Shown here piece after piece: positions 24,326 through 31,669 of a stretch of 37,213 nt of DNA. This DNA comes from a virus, in IMG/VR virus record IMGVR_UViG_3300044699_000093, positions 1-37,213 of that record, one strand, 5' to 3'. How positions within the stretch are numbered: the stretch's first letter is position 1; every line of letters starts with the position of its first letter. A program made the position numbers and the translations under genes. The notes beneath the pieces were generated by a model, which was given only the letters and a program-made list of their open reading frames with translations, made no database searches and was not told the origin of the DNA.

Positions 24326-24564
24326 GCCGCAGTGTCGAACGGAGGCTTGCTCTGATGAGAACACAACCACATGTGACGTTCGCCAGCGATCCCTACGCGG
24401 AACTGACGAAGCGGGAATACATGGCCACGCACATTCTCGCGGGCAAGATCGACATCACCGTCGCCGAAGCAGTCGCCCTGACCGACATGCTCATTGCGCA
24501 GCTGAATGCTGCGGTGCAGCAGGGCGTTACGCAAAACGACGTAACGGAGCAGAGCGATGGATGA
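24322..24564 (+). CDS. Small phage protein, paralogue with 'ELTKRE' motif
   Basis: 80 aa from ATG 24322 (ATGA overlap) or 69 aa from ATG 24355 (GGAGG about 9 nt upstream). FASDPYAELTKREYMATHIL, AGKIDITVAEAVALTDMLIA and QLNAAVQQGVTQND have the same layout as the protein at 23868 ('ELTKRE..A......g......aaa.a..aD.L...Ln'), so the two arose by duplication or form a pair. Function unknown. Confidence 0.6.
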   Translation: MSRSVERRLALMRTQPHVTFASDPYAELTKREYMATHILAGKIDITVAEAVALTDMLIAQLNAAVQQGVTQNDVTEQSDG

Positions 24565-24739
24565 CCGCGTCACCGTCCGCATCACCGTGGAGACGACGCC
24601 GCCCGTGACTGTCACGGCCGACATCAGCCACGACGATCTGACAACACTGAGCGCCACCGACTTCGTGCAGCGCTTCATGCTGCCCGCAATCATCTGCATC
24701 CGCACGCAGATGCTGGAAGACATCACCGCGCAGGAATAA
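24557..24739 (+). CDS. Hypothetical small protein
   Basis: 60 aa from ATG 24557, overlapping the previous gene by 8 nt. MDDRVTVRITVETTPPVTVT, ADISHDDLTTLSATDFVQRF and MLPAIICIRTQMLEDITAQE. A beta-rich half and a helical half. No family recognised. Confidence 0.55.
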   Translation: MDDRVTVRITVETTPPVTVTADISHDDLTTLSATDFVQRFMLPAIICIRTQMLEDITAQE

Positions 24740-24763
24740 CCACCAACGAACAAGGAGTCACGA

Positions 24764-25135
24764 ATGCCATCACGTCTTGCTGTTATCTCGTTTCTCGACG
24801 AACCCGGTTCGCCGAACTACCCGTCGCAGGGGCCAGGGTTCCCATCGCAGGGTCTCCCGGGCATTCCGCCGTATCCGTCGCAGGGCTTGCCAGGGTTCCC
24901 AGGCTTGCCGAACCAGGGTCTGCCGGGTGGGCCGGTGCATCTGCCGGTCTATCCGTTCGATCCCACGCGTCCCGACAACTCACTGCCAGGAACACCGGGT
25001 AGTCCCTCGCAGGGACCGGGCTTCCCGACGCAGCCCATCGCTCCAGGCGGGCGCTTCATCGTGAAGTGGCTGGCCTGTGTCGGTCTCATCCTCGTGCCCG
25101 ACAACTCGCTGCCGCCCACAGCCGAACCGCGGTAA
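24764..25135 (+). CDS. Pro/Gly-repeat protein with PDNSLP motifs
   Basis: 123 aa from ATG 24764 with AAGGAG 10 nt upstream. After MPSRLAVISFLDEPG there are about eight short repeats: NYPSQGPGFPSQGLPGIP, PYPSQGLPGFPGLPNQGLPG and TPGSPSQGPGFPTQPIAPG. Then a folded end, GGRFIVKWLACVGLILVPDN. PDNSLP appears twice. The layout (x-D-N-S/T-L-P repeats around a 'fivkW..g.GlilVp' strand) is one I have seen in uncharacterised phage and bacterial proteins. It lies just before the large terminase and has no membrane segment; it could be a virion decoration or flexible spacer. Unproven. Confidence 0.6.
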   Translation: MPSRLAVISFLDEPGSPNYPSQGPGFPSQGLPGIPPYPSQGLPGFPGLPNQGLPGGPVHLPVYPFDPTRPDNSLPGTPGSPSQGPGFPTQPIAPGGRFIVKWLACVGLILVPDNSLPPTAEPR

Positions 25136-25145
25136 CGGTGCGCGG

Positions 25146-26563
25146 ATGCTCTCCCTCGATGTCCCACGTGCGGTGACCATGCAGTGGCGCGGCCTCCAGG
25201 CTGACGCCATGCAGGACACGACACGTGAACTGGACATCGAGGGCGCACTGCGTGCGTCGAAGACGACCATCTGCCTCTGGAAAGAACTGAACGCGTGCCT
25301 CGCGAACCCGGGCATCCACGGCATGCTCTGCCGCTGGTCCGACGATGCCACGCACGGCATCCTGAAGCCCGTGTGGCGGGCGATCTGCCGTCAGGCGGGC
25401 GTGCGCCTCACGTGGCACGGTGACGAGCAATACGACGAACTGGACAACGGCAGCTGGATGTATATCCGCGGCCTGCGCAGCCAGGACCAAACGACGCGCT
25501 ACTCGAAATTCCGCGGGTTGACGCTGGCCCGCGCCTACATCGATCAGGCCGAAGAAGTCCCGCGGGATGTGTATCTGGAACTCGCGGCGCGGCTCTCGCA
25601 GTCTGGACATCCGCATCAGATTGTGATCAGCCCCAACGCGGTGGAAGAGACGCATTGGATCGCGCAGGAATTCCCGGCCGACAATTCGAACCCGCACCGC
25701 AAATACATTTCGCTCTCGGTCTACGCGAACGAACACAACTGCCGCCTGAAGTCATCCCCAACCTGTGTCGGCTCTTCCCGGTAGGCCACCCGAAGCACCG
25801 CACGATGGTTGAAGGGAAGCGCGGTCTCAACGTCGTCGGCGATCCGGTCTACGCGGGCGCGTTCGTGCGTGCGCTCCACGTGCGACCGTGCGACTACAAC
25901 AAACAGCTGCCGCTCGATGAAGCGATTGATTTCGGGAAGCACCATCCGTGCATCGTCTGGCGGCAGCAGACCGCACTGGGCCAGACGCTCTATCTCGGCG
26001 GCATTCTTGGCCAGGGCATGTATCTGGAAGATTTCCTGCCCATCGTCAAGCAGCACCGCCAGCGCTGGTTTCCGGACCCGGTCGAGATTCGCACGTGCTG
26101 CGATCCGGCCGGGGCCAGCGATAACTCGCACGGTGTCCGTGACAACGGCGTGAAGGTGCTGAAAGACCACGGCTTCGCTCCCAGGTGGACACCGAACGCG
26201 AACGCGCCTGATGTGCGTCTCGCGATGGTCGAGCGCACCGCGGGCCTCATGCGCCGACGCACACCCAGCGGTGAAGCGCTCGGCGTGGACAATTCGCGCT
26301 GGCTGCGCGTGTCGAACAATGCGGTGGTCGAAGACAACTTCCTCGCGGACGGCTTCGAAGCGGGCTACGTCTGGGATGAACACATGGTCTCGGTCGGCTC
26401 GAAACAAATTCGCAAGCCGAAGAAGGATGGCTGGTTCGAACACGCGCAGAACTGCGCCGAGTATCTGGAACTGACCTTCGGCCATCAACCCGACAAGAAG
26501 AAAGCGCCCGCGCCGCCACCGCCGCCTCCGGTGCCGATTGGGCCGAATGCGTGGATGTCGTGA
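25146..26563 (+). CDS. terL: Terminase large subunit (one frameshift near 25740)
   Basis: Start ATG 25146 (MLSLDVPRAVTMQWRGLQAD); poor ribosome site, but nothing better. The Walker A-like motif is IEGALRASKTT (residues about 32-41), Walker B is ARAYIDQAEEV, and motif III is HQIVISPNAV. At about 25740 one base appears lost: reading resumes as LPPEVIPNLCRLFPVGHPKH. The nuclease half carries EIRTCCDPAGASDNSHGV (first catalytic Asp) and GLNVVGDPVYAGAFVRAL. The Pro-rich end is APAPPPPPPVPIGPNAW. About 472 codons, normal for TerL. Shares a GTGA overlap with the next gene. The single indel is more likely error than inactivation. Confidence 0.8.
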
Positions 26564-26781
26564 AGCACGTGCCTTGTTCTCGATGCAGTGACACGGCGTT
26601 CCCGGTGACGGCCGTCGCCGATGACGTGTTCCTCTGCGGCGATTGCTGGCGTTGGTTTGGCTCGTTGAAGGATTCGGCGGCGCTGCTCGATGCGCAGACT
26701 GTGGCCCACGCCGCCATCGCTCCAGGCCGTGGCGATCATCGCGACCACGTGCGCCGCACTGCTCAAGCGTTACTACCTTGA
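26560..26781 (+). CDS. Small zinc-ribbon protein after terL
   Basis: GTG 26560 overlaps the terL stop. VKHVPCSRCSDTAFPVTAVA, DDVFLCGDCWRWFGSLKDSA and ALLDAQTVAHAAIA are convincing; CxxC pairs form a zinc ribbon. After about 26722 the frame (PGRGDHRDHVRRTAQ) looks like a shadow of the overlapping 26690 ORF. Either the gene ends here or one base is inserted and it continues as LQAVAIIATTCAALLKRYYL into a membrane segment. Confidence 0.5.
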   Translation: MKHVPCSRCSDTAFPVTAVADDVFLCGDCWRWFGSLKDSAALLDAQTVAHAAIAPGRGDHRDHVRRTAQALLP

Positions 26782-26866
26782 CCAGAAACAGAAAGAACGC
26801 GACCGGCGCGAGAAGGACGCGCAGCGCATCGCCCGCGAGAAAGGCCCGCAGTATGCACGACGATGA
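26690..26866 (+). CDS. Short membrane protein with charged tail (or C-terminus of the preceding gene)
   Basis: 58 aa from ATG 26690: MRRLWPTPPSLQAVAIIATT, CAALLKRYYLDQKQKERDRR and EKDAQRIAREKGPQYARR. One weak membrane helix (AVAIIATTCAALL) is followed by a long charged helix. It is either a separate gene or the C-terminal part of the zinc-ribbon gene at 26560 if that contains an indel. The next gene overlaps its end by 14 nt. Confidence 0.5.
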   Translation: MRRLWPTPPSLQAVAIIATTCAALLKRYYLDQKQKERDRREKDAQRIAREKGPQYARR

Positions 26867-27098
26867 CGACGACAGCCGTATCTGCCATTTGAGAGCAGAC
26901 GCCACCACGTGGTCAGCTCGGGCGACAGTCCGCGAGAGCGCCGGAAGAATCGCGGACACCGCCGCGGCGCTCGATCTTCTCGCACGCACACGCGCCGTGT
27001 TCATCGAACGTGGGCGGGCCATCGCTCGGCAACAGGCGGCGCTGCTGGGCGAAACCCATGCGCGATCCGTGCTGGAGGCCATGGGCGAACAAGGCTGA
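26853..27098 (+). CDS. Small coiled-coil protein
   Basis: 81 aa from ATG 26853. MHDDDDDSRICHLRADATTW, SARATVRESAGRIADTAAAL, DLLARTRAVFIERGRAIARQ and QAALLGETHARSVLEAMGEQ. Acidic start, then one long amphipathic helix. Located in a chain of overlapping small genes between terminase and the 921-aa protein. Function unknown. Confidence 0.6.
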   Translation: MHDDDDDSRICHLRADATTWSARATVRESAGRIADTAAALDLLARTRAVFIERGRAIARQQAALLGETHARSVLEAMGEQG

Positions 27099-27107
27099 AG
27101 GAAGACG

Positions 27108-27263
27108 GTGTGCCGGGATTACTGGCTGGCGCATCATGCTTCCCGCGCACGCGAATTCGCGTGGACCGGTCGGTGGTGGCAAGCGCCGGTTCCGGATGGT
27201 CGGGCCGCTCACTGCGTGGCGACCATCGACAGTGTGGAAGCTGAAGGAGGCAGACCATGGTGA
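27108..27263 (+). CDS. 51-aa Trp-rich small protein
   Basis: GTG 27108 has AAGGA 6 nt upstream, and the TGA overlaps the next gene's ATG region. MCRDYWLAHHASRAREFAWT, GRWWQAPVPDGRAAHCVATI and DSVEAEGGRPW. It fills a gap in the cluster that would otherwise be empty for 160 nt, and has a good ribosome site; not supported by a known family. Confidence 0.5.
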   Translation: MCRDYWLAHHASRAREFAWTGRWWQAPVPDGRAAHCVATIDSVEAEGGRPW

Positions 27264-27535
27264 ACATCGTTTGTGAAGGCGCTTGCAGCAACGGGCGCGT
27301 GCAGCAGTGGGACGCAATGATCAAGGCGCACGCGCCGCGGGCCGAGAATGGTGGCTTCGGCGCGAACTCGACCACGTTTTCGAAGATGTCGGCGGTCGAT
27401 CTGGCGCTCGGCCGCACGCTCACGCACACACCGCACATCGAAATCGATCCTGCGGTGCTATCGCTCGGGACGATTTCGCGGCAGTTTCGCTGCCAAACGT
27501 GCGGCACCGAACGTCGCTACGGTCTCGGGCAATGA
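27257..27535 (+). CDS. Small zinc-ribbon protein
   Basis: 92 aa from ATG 27257 with AAGGAGGCAGACC upstream, the strongest ribosome site in this cluster. MVNIVCEGACSNGRVQQWDA, FSKMSAVDLALGRTLTHTPH, ISRQFRCQTCGTERRYG. CxxxC near the start and CQTCG near the end form a zinc site; the end resembles 'fRC..CGt.RryG' ribbons in phage proteins. Next gene overlaps by 4 nt. Confidence 0.6.
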   Translation: MVNIVCEGACSNGRVQQWDAMIKAHAPRAENGGFGANSTTFSKMSAVDLALGRTLTHTPHIEIDPAVLSLGTISRQFRCQTCGTERRYGLGQ

Positions 27536-27816
27536 CGCCGCACTTTCAGCGCCTGATGATGCGCATCGAGCCGGAGCGGATCGTGGCCTGCACCGCGGAA
27601 CATGAAGAGAAAGTCAGTGACGCTGTCATCCGCCTGGAGAAGTGGCTCACCGGGGAACCGGATTTCCTGTTGCAACAGGACGTGCGGCTCATTCTCGACA
27701 CGCTCCGCGAGGCTGACGACATCCGCTACGAGATGCTGCGCCTGGAACAGAAGCACGCGAAGCTGCGTGGCGATGTCGAGACGCTGCTCGTGCGCCTGGG
27801 GCAGGTTGAATCGTGA
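27532..27816 (+). CDS. Hypothetical coiled-coil protein
   Basis: 94 aa from ATG 27532 (ATGA overlap). MTPHFQRLMMRIEPERIVAC, EEKVSDAVIRLEKWLTGEPD, FLLQQDVRLILDTLREADDI and RYEMLRLEQKHAKLRGDVET form a long helix with a heptad-like C-terminal half (LEQKHAKLRGDVETLLVRL). No family recognised. Confidence 0.6.
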   Translation: MTPHFQRLMMRIEPERIVACTAEHEEKVSDAVIRLEKWLTGEPDFLLQQDVRLILDTLREADDIRYEMLRLEQKHAKLRGDVETLLVRLGQVES

Positions 27817-28019
27817 ACGACAAGCCTGGGTGCTGCCTGCACGGCCGTCCGCTGCTGTCCGAGTGCCCAGGCTGTCGTCTGATGGTCGAGCAGGCCTGCG
27901 CGGAATTCGACCGCGACGTGTTTTTCGGCAAGTATGACCGCGAGGGCTACACGCCCGCGGAGCGGAAGGCGCAACAGATTCGCAATTCGCGAATCGCGAA
28001 TAAGAAAGCGGTGGCGTGA
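27813..28019 (+). CDS. Small Cys-rich phage protein
   Basis: 68 aa from GTG 27813, overlapping the previous stop. MNDKPGCCLHGRPLLSECPG, CRLMVEQACAEFDRDVFFGK, YDREGYTPAERKAQQIRNSR. Residues C7, C8, H10, C18, C21 could bind zinc. The TGA overlaps the next short ORF. Confidence 0.55.
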   Translation: MNDKPGCCLHGRPLLSECPGCRLMVEQACAEFDRDVFFGKYDREGYTPAERKAQQIRNSRIANKKAVA

Positions 28020-28087
28020 TGGCTCGACCGCAGTCGATTCCCTACAACCGGTGGGCTGCGCAGCAGCTGATGGGAGGCGCTCCCTGA
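28019..28087 (+). CDS. 22-residue ORF between the small-gene cluster and the 921-aa gene
   Basis: MARPQSIPYNRWAAQQLMGG AP from ATG 28019, which overlaps the upstream TGA. Its only support is stop/start overlap and that it fills the gap; it may instead be a leader for translation of the following gene, which lacks a good ribosome site. Confidence 0.25.
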   Translation: MARPQSIPYNRWAAQQLMGGAP

Positions 28088-28094
28088 TCCGTCG

Positions 28095-30860
28095 ATGTCT
28101 ATGGGCGCACCGCCTGCCGACATCAGCATCGCGCAATCGATCAACGGGGCCACGCGTCAACCACGTGACCCAGCCGACCTCGATGAAGAACGCTTGCGGC
28201 TCGTGCAGGAAGGCGTCCGCAAGGGTCTCTCCCTGGACGAGGCGATCAAAGCTGCGGACGCGGCGCTCCGGCCGCTGCTCGACCGGCGCACGATGCAACC
28301 GCTGCCGCCGACGTTGCCCCAGGCTCCACTCGACCGCATCCTGGCTCCAGAGCCGACGCATACGCCCGAAGGTGCCGTCGTGCCGGAGGCGCAGGCGCAG
28401 AACCTCGTGCGCGGTTACGTGCGCGAAGGGCCGGTGCTGGCGGCGAAGAGCCTGGGCAACCTCATCACAGGCGAAGGAGGCCGCGCTAAGGCCATCACAA
28501 ACCTGAGTCGTGCCGCGGGGACGACGGCGCTCCCGTTCGCGCCCTACGCGGCTCCGGCGATGGCGGCGCAGGTTGCGGCGAATCCCATCGGCACGCTCTC
28601 CACGCTTGGCACGGCGGCGCTGGCCACGACGGTGGCTCCACACATCGCAGCGCAGCAGGGCGCAAGCCCAGAGACCGCAGAGGCCATCGGGGAAGTCGTC
28701 GGCAATCTCGATCCAGGGATGGCGGAGGGCATGGGTAAGCTCGGCATGGCGGGCATGCTCGGCGCGTCTTCGATGCGCGACATCTTCGGCAAAGCCGTGA
28801 CCGGCGATGCGAAACGCTGGATCCAGCATCTGGCTGCGCCGGAGGCGACCGCGCTCAAGCTCTCGCCTGCGCTCACGGAAGAATTCATGCGCGTGCGCAG
28901 CCAGCTGCCGAAGGTGGATCTGGTTGTCGGCGCGATCATGGGCGGGCGCGACAAACGCGGCTGGTATGAACACTCGCGGCAGGCGATCCAGCAAGTCTTC
29001 GGCACCGACGCGGATCTGTTCGCGGGCCTCCTGGCGGCAACGTCGCCGCAAAACAGTGTCGAGATGAACCTCCAGAACGCGACGAACATCTACGCGAACT
29101 GGGCGAAGGCCGGTCGGCCGCAGGACCGCGACACGATCATCAAGATCATGGAACAGAGTGTCGTCGGCGCTCGTGGACCGGACAGTGTGCTGGACGCCTG
29201 GAAGAACAACACCGTGCGGGCACTCACAGGTGAGTCCACGATCAGCGGCCCGAAGGTGGATAGCTTCTGGACAAACCTGCGTCAACGCGGACGCGTCACG
29301 CCGCACGGCACCGTTGCGCCCGATGAAGCCGTCACGCTCGATGCCTGGATGGCCAACGTGTTTGGCGTCGATAACCAGCTGTTCCGCGGCAAGAAGCCCA
29401 CCGCGAAAGAACTGGCCACCGGCAACCCGGGCTACAGCGGCGGGTATCTGGCGGGCACGTCGCTGATGCGCGAGGCCGCAACCAAGCTCGGCGTCGAACC
29501 GGCCGAAGCGCAAGAGATGGCGTGGTCATTCGGCAAGGTGCTTTACGAGATGTCGGAGGCGACCGGGCGCTCGGCGCGTGAACTCGTGGCGTCGGGTGCG
29601 ATCACGCCGCAGGCGATCAGCGGCACGCCGGATTTCAACACGCTCCTGCAACATCCGCAGCATGCAGGCGCACTTCAGAACGTGCCAGGACTCGCGTCAC
29701 GCATCTCGGCGCTCAAAGCGCAGAGCGGGAAGGCGCTGCCGCCACCCAACGCGCAGCAGCAGGAGTGGATGCTCCAGGCCGCGGACAAACTCGATGAACT
29801 GCGCAGCGTGCGCAAGACCGCCAGCGACTATCGCACTGCGCAATCGCCGGAAGGCACAGCGAGTGTGTCGTTTCCGCTGGAGGCCGCGCCTGGACAGCAG
29901 TCGAAAGTGGATCCCGGCTTCGCGCAGCTGACGCCAGGACAACAGGATCGCCTGTCGTCAGAACGGCTCGGTATGATCGAAGACTTGCGTGGGCGCAACG
30001 TGTTCGCAGAGGCGATGCGGCCAGGACAAACCGCGCCCACGCGCCGCGGGCGTGGCTACTGGCCCAACAGCGAGACCGGCCAGATCGAGTCGAATGTTCT
30101 CAGCACCACGCCGATGTCGCTGCGCACGCTCCAGAAGGGCGGGCTGCATCCACGTGACACCGCCGCGGCGGATTTCGTTGCGAACTTGCAGGCCACCGCG
30201 CTCGGCCAGGACATGCCCAGCTGGTCGGCGATCAAATTCCACGCGGGCGACGGGGCGCAGTCGGATGCGGTGCGCGTCGTGATGGCGAACAAGCTCACCG
30301 ACGATCAGTTCAAGCAGTTTGCGCAGGCGCTGCCCGAAGGCACGTATCCGATCCATAAGACGGACGGCCTCGACATCGTGAAGTGGGACGGCACGAAGCT
30401 GTCTGAGGCCGAACAGCAAGCGATTGGCGACCGTGTGAAGGCGCTGCTCCCGCCGATGAAGAAGTCAGAGGCGCGGAAATTCCGCGTGGCTCCAGGCGAC
30501 GTGGTGGGCAGCGGTGGCGGTGAGAATTTGCCGTGGGGTGCGGAAGGGGCGCGGTCGATGACGACCATGCTGGCGAAGGGCTACGAGAACCTGACGAACG
30601 CGGAACGTGCCCGCATGAATGCGCCCGCGGTCAAGACGGTCTTCTCCAGGCTAGCGTCGTCGTTCGAAAAAAACCCCAATGCGCGACAGGATCATCTGAA
30701 CCTGCTACGCATCGGGGCCAAAGAGGGCATCGCCGGAATTGTTAAGGCTCTCGGCGATTCGTCCCAGCTACTGCCGGTCCTGGCGGCGCTGGGCGTCGGC
30801 GCATCGCTGGCGGGTGCCATTGGGAAGCGTGGAGTCGCCCCCGAACGGGGCGGCTCGTAA
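28095..30860 (+). CDS. 921-aa phage protein with a helical HhH-GPD-like central domain (DUF7178-type)
   Basis: An intact long ORF. The N-terminus (MSMGAPPADISIAQSINGAT) is followed by DEERLRLVQEGVRKGLSLDE and an Ala/Gly-rich hydrophobic stretch, about residues 135-240 (ALPFAPYAAPAMAAQVAANP). The central domain, about residues 280-500, has GWYEHSRQAIQQVFG, DADLFAGLLAATSPQNSVEM, ISGPKVDSFWTNLRQRG and AVTLDAWMANVFGVDNQLF. I recall similar phage domains listed as DUF7178. The layout resembles HhH-GPD DNA glycosylases (see findings). The C-terminal third is mixed, with SRISALKAQSGKALPPPNAQ, TDGLDIVKWDGTKLSEAEQQ and a hydrophobic end (LLPVLAALGVGASLAGAIG). It lies between terminase and portal, so it may be a virion or ejected protein. 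No good ribosome site at 28095. Confidence 0.7.
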   Translation: MSMGAPPADISIAQSINGATRQPRDPADLDEERLRLVQEGVRKGLSLDEAIKAADAALRPLLDRRTMQPLPPTLPQAPLDRILAPEPTHTPEGAVVPEAQAQNLVRGYVREGPVLAAKSLGNLITGEGGRAKAITNLSRAAGTTALPFAPYAAPAMAAQVAANPIGTLSTLGTAALATTVAPHIAAQQGASPETAEAIGEVVGNLDPGMAEGMGKLGMAGMLGASSMRDIFGKAVTGDAKRWIQHLAAPEATALKLSPALTEEFMRVRSQLPKVDLVVGAIMGGRDKRGWYEHSRQAIQQVFGTDADLFAGLLAATSPQNSVEMNLQNATNIYANWAKAGRPQDRDTIIKIMEQSVVGARGPDSVLDAWKNNTVRALTGESTISGPKVDSFWTNLRQRGRVTPHGTVAPDEAVTLDAWMANVFGVDNQLFRGKKPTAKELATGNPGYSGGYLAGTSLMREAATKLGVEPAEAQEMAWSFGKVLYEMSEATGRSARELVASGAITPQAISGTPDFNTLLQHPQHAGALQNVPGLASRISALKAQSGKALPPPNAQQQEWMLQAADKLDELRSVRKTASDYRTAQSPEGTASVSFPLEAAPGQQSKVDPGFAQLTPGQQDRLSSERLGMIEDLRGRNVFAEAMRPGQTAPTRRGRGYWPNSETGQIESNVLSTTPMSLRTLQKGGLHPRDTAAADFVANLQATALGQDMPSWSAIKFHAGDGAQSDAVRVVMANKLTDDQFKQFAQALPEGTYPIHKTDGLDIVKWDGTKLSEAEQQAIGDRVKALLPPMKKSEARKFRVAPGDVVGSGGGENLPWGAEGARSMTTMLAKGYENLTNAERARMNAPAVKTVFSRLASSFEKNPNARQDHLNLLRIGAKEGIAGIVKALGDSSQLLPVLAALGVGASLAGAIGKRGVAPERGGS

Positions 30861-31149
30861 CCTTCTCCCACGCCTTCAGGATGTAGGCAGGCGCACGCGT
30901 CCAGCTGAACGCTCGGAAGATGCCGATGGTGCGGTCACCCGCGGCCGTCTTCCACACGATGACCGCGTGGTCGTCATCGTCCATGCCGATCACGGTCGGC
31001 TTCTTCGGCTGTGGGTCAGCCAGCGTGACGTAGGACGCCTCCAGCGCGAACTCGCCTGCGGCCCTGGTGCCGTCGTGGGCGATCCACTCGATGTGCGCAT
31101 ACTTGTCGTCGGTCATCCGCGTCACCCGCGGTGTAGTCGTCGTCTTCAT
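30742..31149 (-). CDS. Hypothetical protein, convergent with the 921-aa gene
   Basis: 135 aa from ATG 31149 (GAAGGGAAAGGGCAC upstream). MKTTTTPRVTRMTDDKYAHI, EWIAHDGTRAAGEFALEASY, TVIGMDDDDHAVIVWKTAAG, DRTIGIFRAFSWTRAPAYIL. The beta-rich first 100 residues look real. The last 35 (RGRLHASQWHPPAMRRRP) overlap the end of the 921-aa gene on the other strand and may be wrong if an indel hides the true stop. Third gene of the leftward operon led by the RHH-like gene. Confidence 0.55.
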   Translation of the reverse strand: MKTTTTPRVTRMTDDKYAHIEWIAHDGTRAAGEFALEASYVTLADPQPKKPTVIGMDDDDHAVIVWKTAAGDRTIGIFRAFSWTRAPAYILKAWEKVTSRPVRGRLHASQWHPPAMRRRPAPPGPAVAGTNRREP

Positions 31150-31166
31150 GTGCCCTTTCCCTTCTG

Positions 31167-31349
31167 TCAAGCTTCTCCAGAAACGCGTGCGCCTCGCACG
31201 AGGAACACCAGCGGGCCTTCGGCCGTTTCGCCGTGCGGCACGTCTCGGTCGTGTCGATAGGTTCGTCGTTTCGAACACGCGACGAGCGAGGCCAGACGAC
31301 GAAGGTGGAGCAGTGCCTCGCGTTCCTGTGCTGGAGTCAGTCTCGTCAT
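31167..31349 (-). CDS. Hypothetical small protein
   Basis: 60 aa from ATG 31349 with AAAGGG just upstream and ATGA overlap with the RHH-like gene stop. MTRLTPAQEREALLHLRRLA, SLVACSKRRTYRHDRDVPHG and GPLVFLVRGARVSGEA. A short helix, then a basic part. No family recognised. Confidence 0.55.
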   Translation of the reverse strand: MTRLTPAQEREALLHLRRLASLVACSKRRTYRHDRDVPHGETAEGPLVFLVRGARVSGEA

Positions 31350-31532
31350 CGCCCTTTCAATCCCTGTTCACGTAGATACGTCGAGGTGCCCATGCCGTGC
31401 GCGTTCGCGTTGGCTTCAATCAGTGCTTTCTCGGCGTGCGTCATCACAACATGCAAGCGCACGGTGCGCCGGAGCGCCGCGGGCTTCGGTTTCGGTCCCC
31501 GCTTTTGCGGTTTTCACTTTCTTCGGTGTCAC
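31346..31532 (-). CDS. MobC/RHH-like DNA-binding protein with one frameshift
   Basis: GTG 31532 has AAGGAG 7 nt upstream; the ATG two bases earlier is followed at once by TGA. The frame starts VTPKKVK. After one extra base in the A4 run (31511-31514 on the plus strand) it continues PQKRGPKPKPAALRRTVRLH, VVMTHAEKALIEANANAHGM, GTSTYLREQGLKGR. The pattern '..r.v.v.l...E...ie..A...gms.s.yLRe..L' is that of MobC/RHH-type proteins, which bind operators as dimers. The stop overlaps the next ATG. Not visible as one ORF because of the indel. Confidence 0.65.
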
Positions 31533-31605
31533 ATTCGGTCTCCTTCCGGCAGGCATGGTAGCACAATACACACCACATAGAGAAACAGGGCGTATTTCGG
31601 CCCAA

Positions 31606-31645
31606 AACAGGCCTGTTGACCCCAAAACTGGATGTGTGAGACAAT
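31606..31645 (+). promoter_or_regulatory. Promoter with palindromic operator
   Basis: A perfect 12-bp palindrome AACAGGCCTGTT (31606-31617) overlaps the -35 TTGACC (31616-31621); after 18 nt comes -10 GACAAT (31640-31645), 25 nt before the ATG at 31670. The spacer carries TGTG as in the mirrored promoters at 19.4 kb. The divergent RHH-like gene is the obvious candidate regulator. Confidence 0.6.
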
Positions 31646-31669
31646 TCCCAGGTCGAAGGAGACTGACCG

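Noticed and set aside
25721-27082. 453-aa ORF on the minus strand
   Set aside because: Antisense to terL and the following small genes; Arg-rich composition with no motifs. An off-strand artefact of high GC.
27726-29513. 595-aa ORF on the minus strand
   Set aside because: Antisense to the 921-aa gene; no recognisable domain and shadow-type composition.
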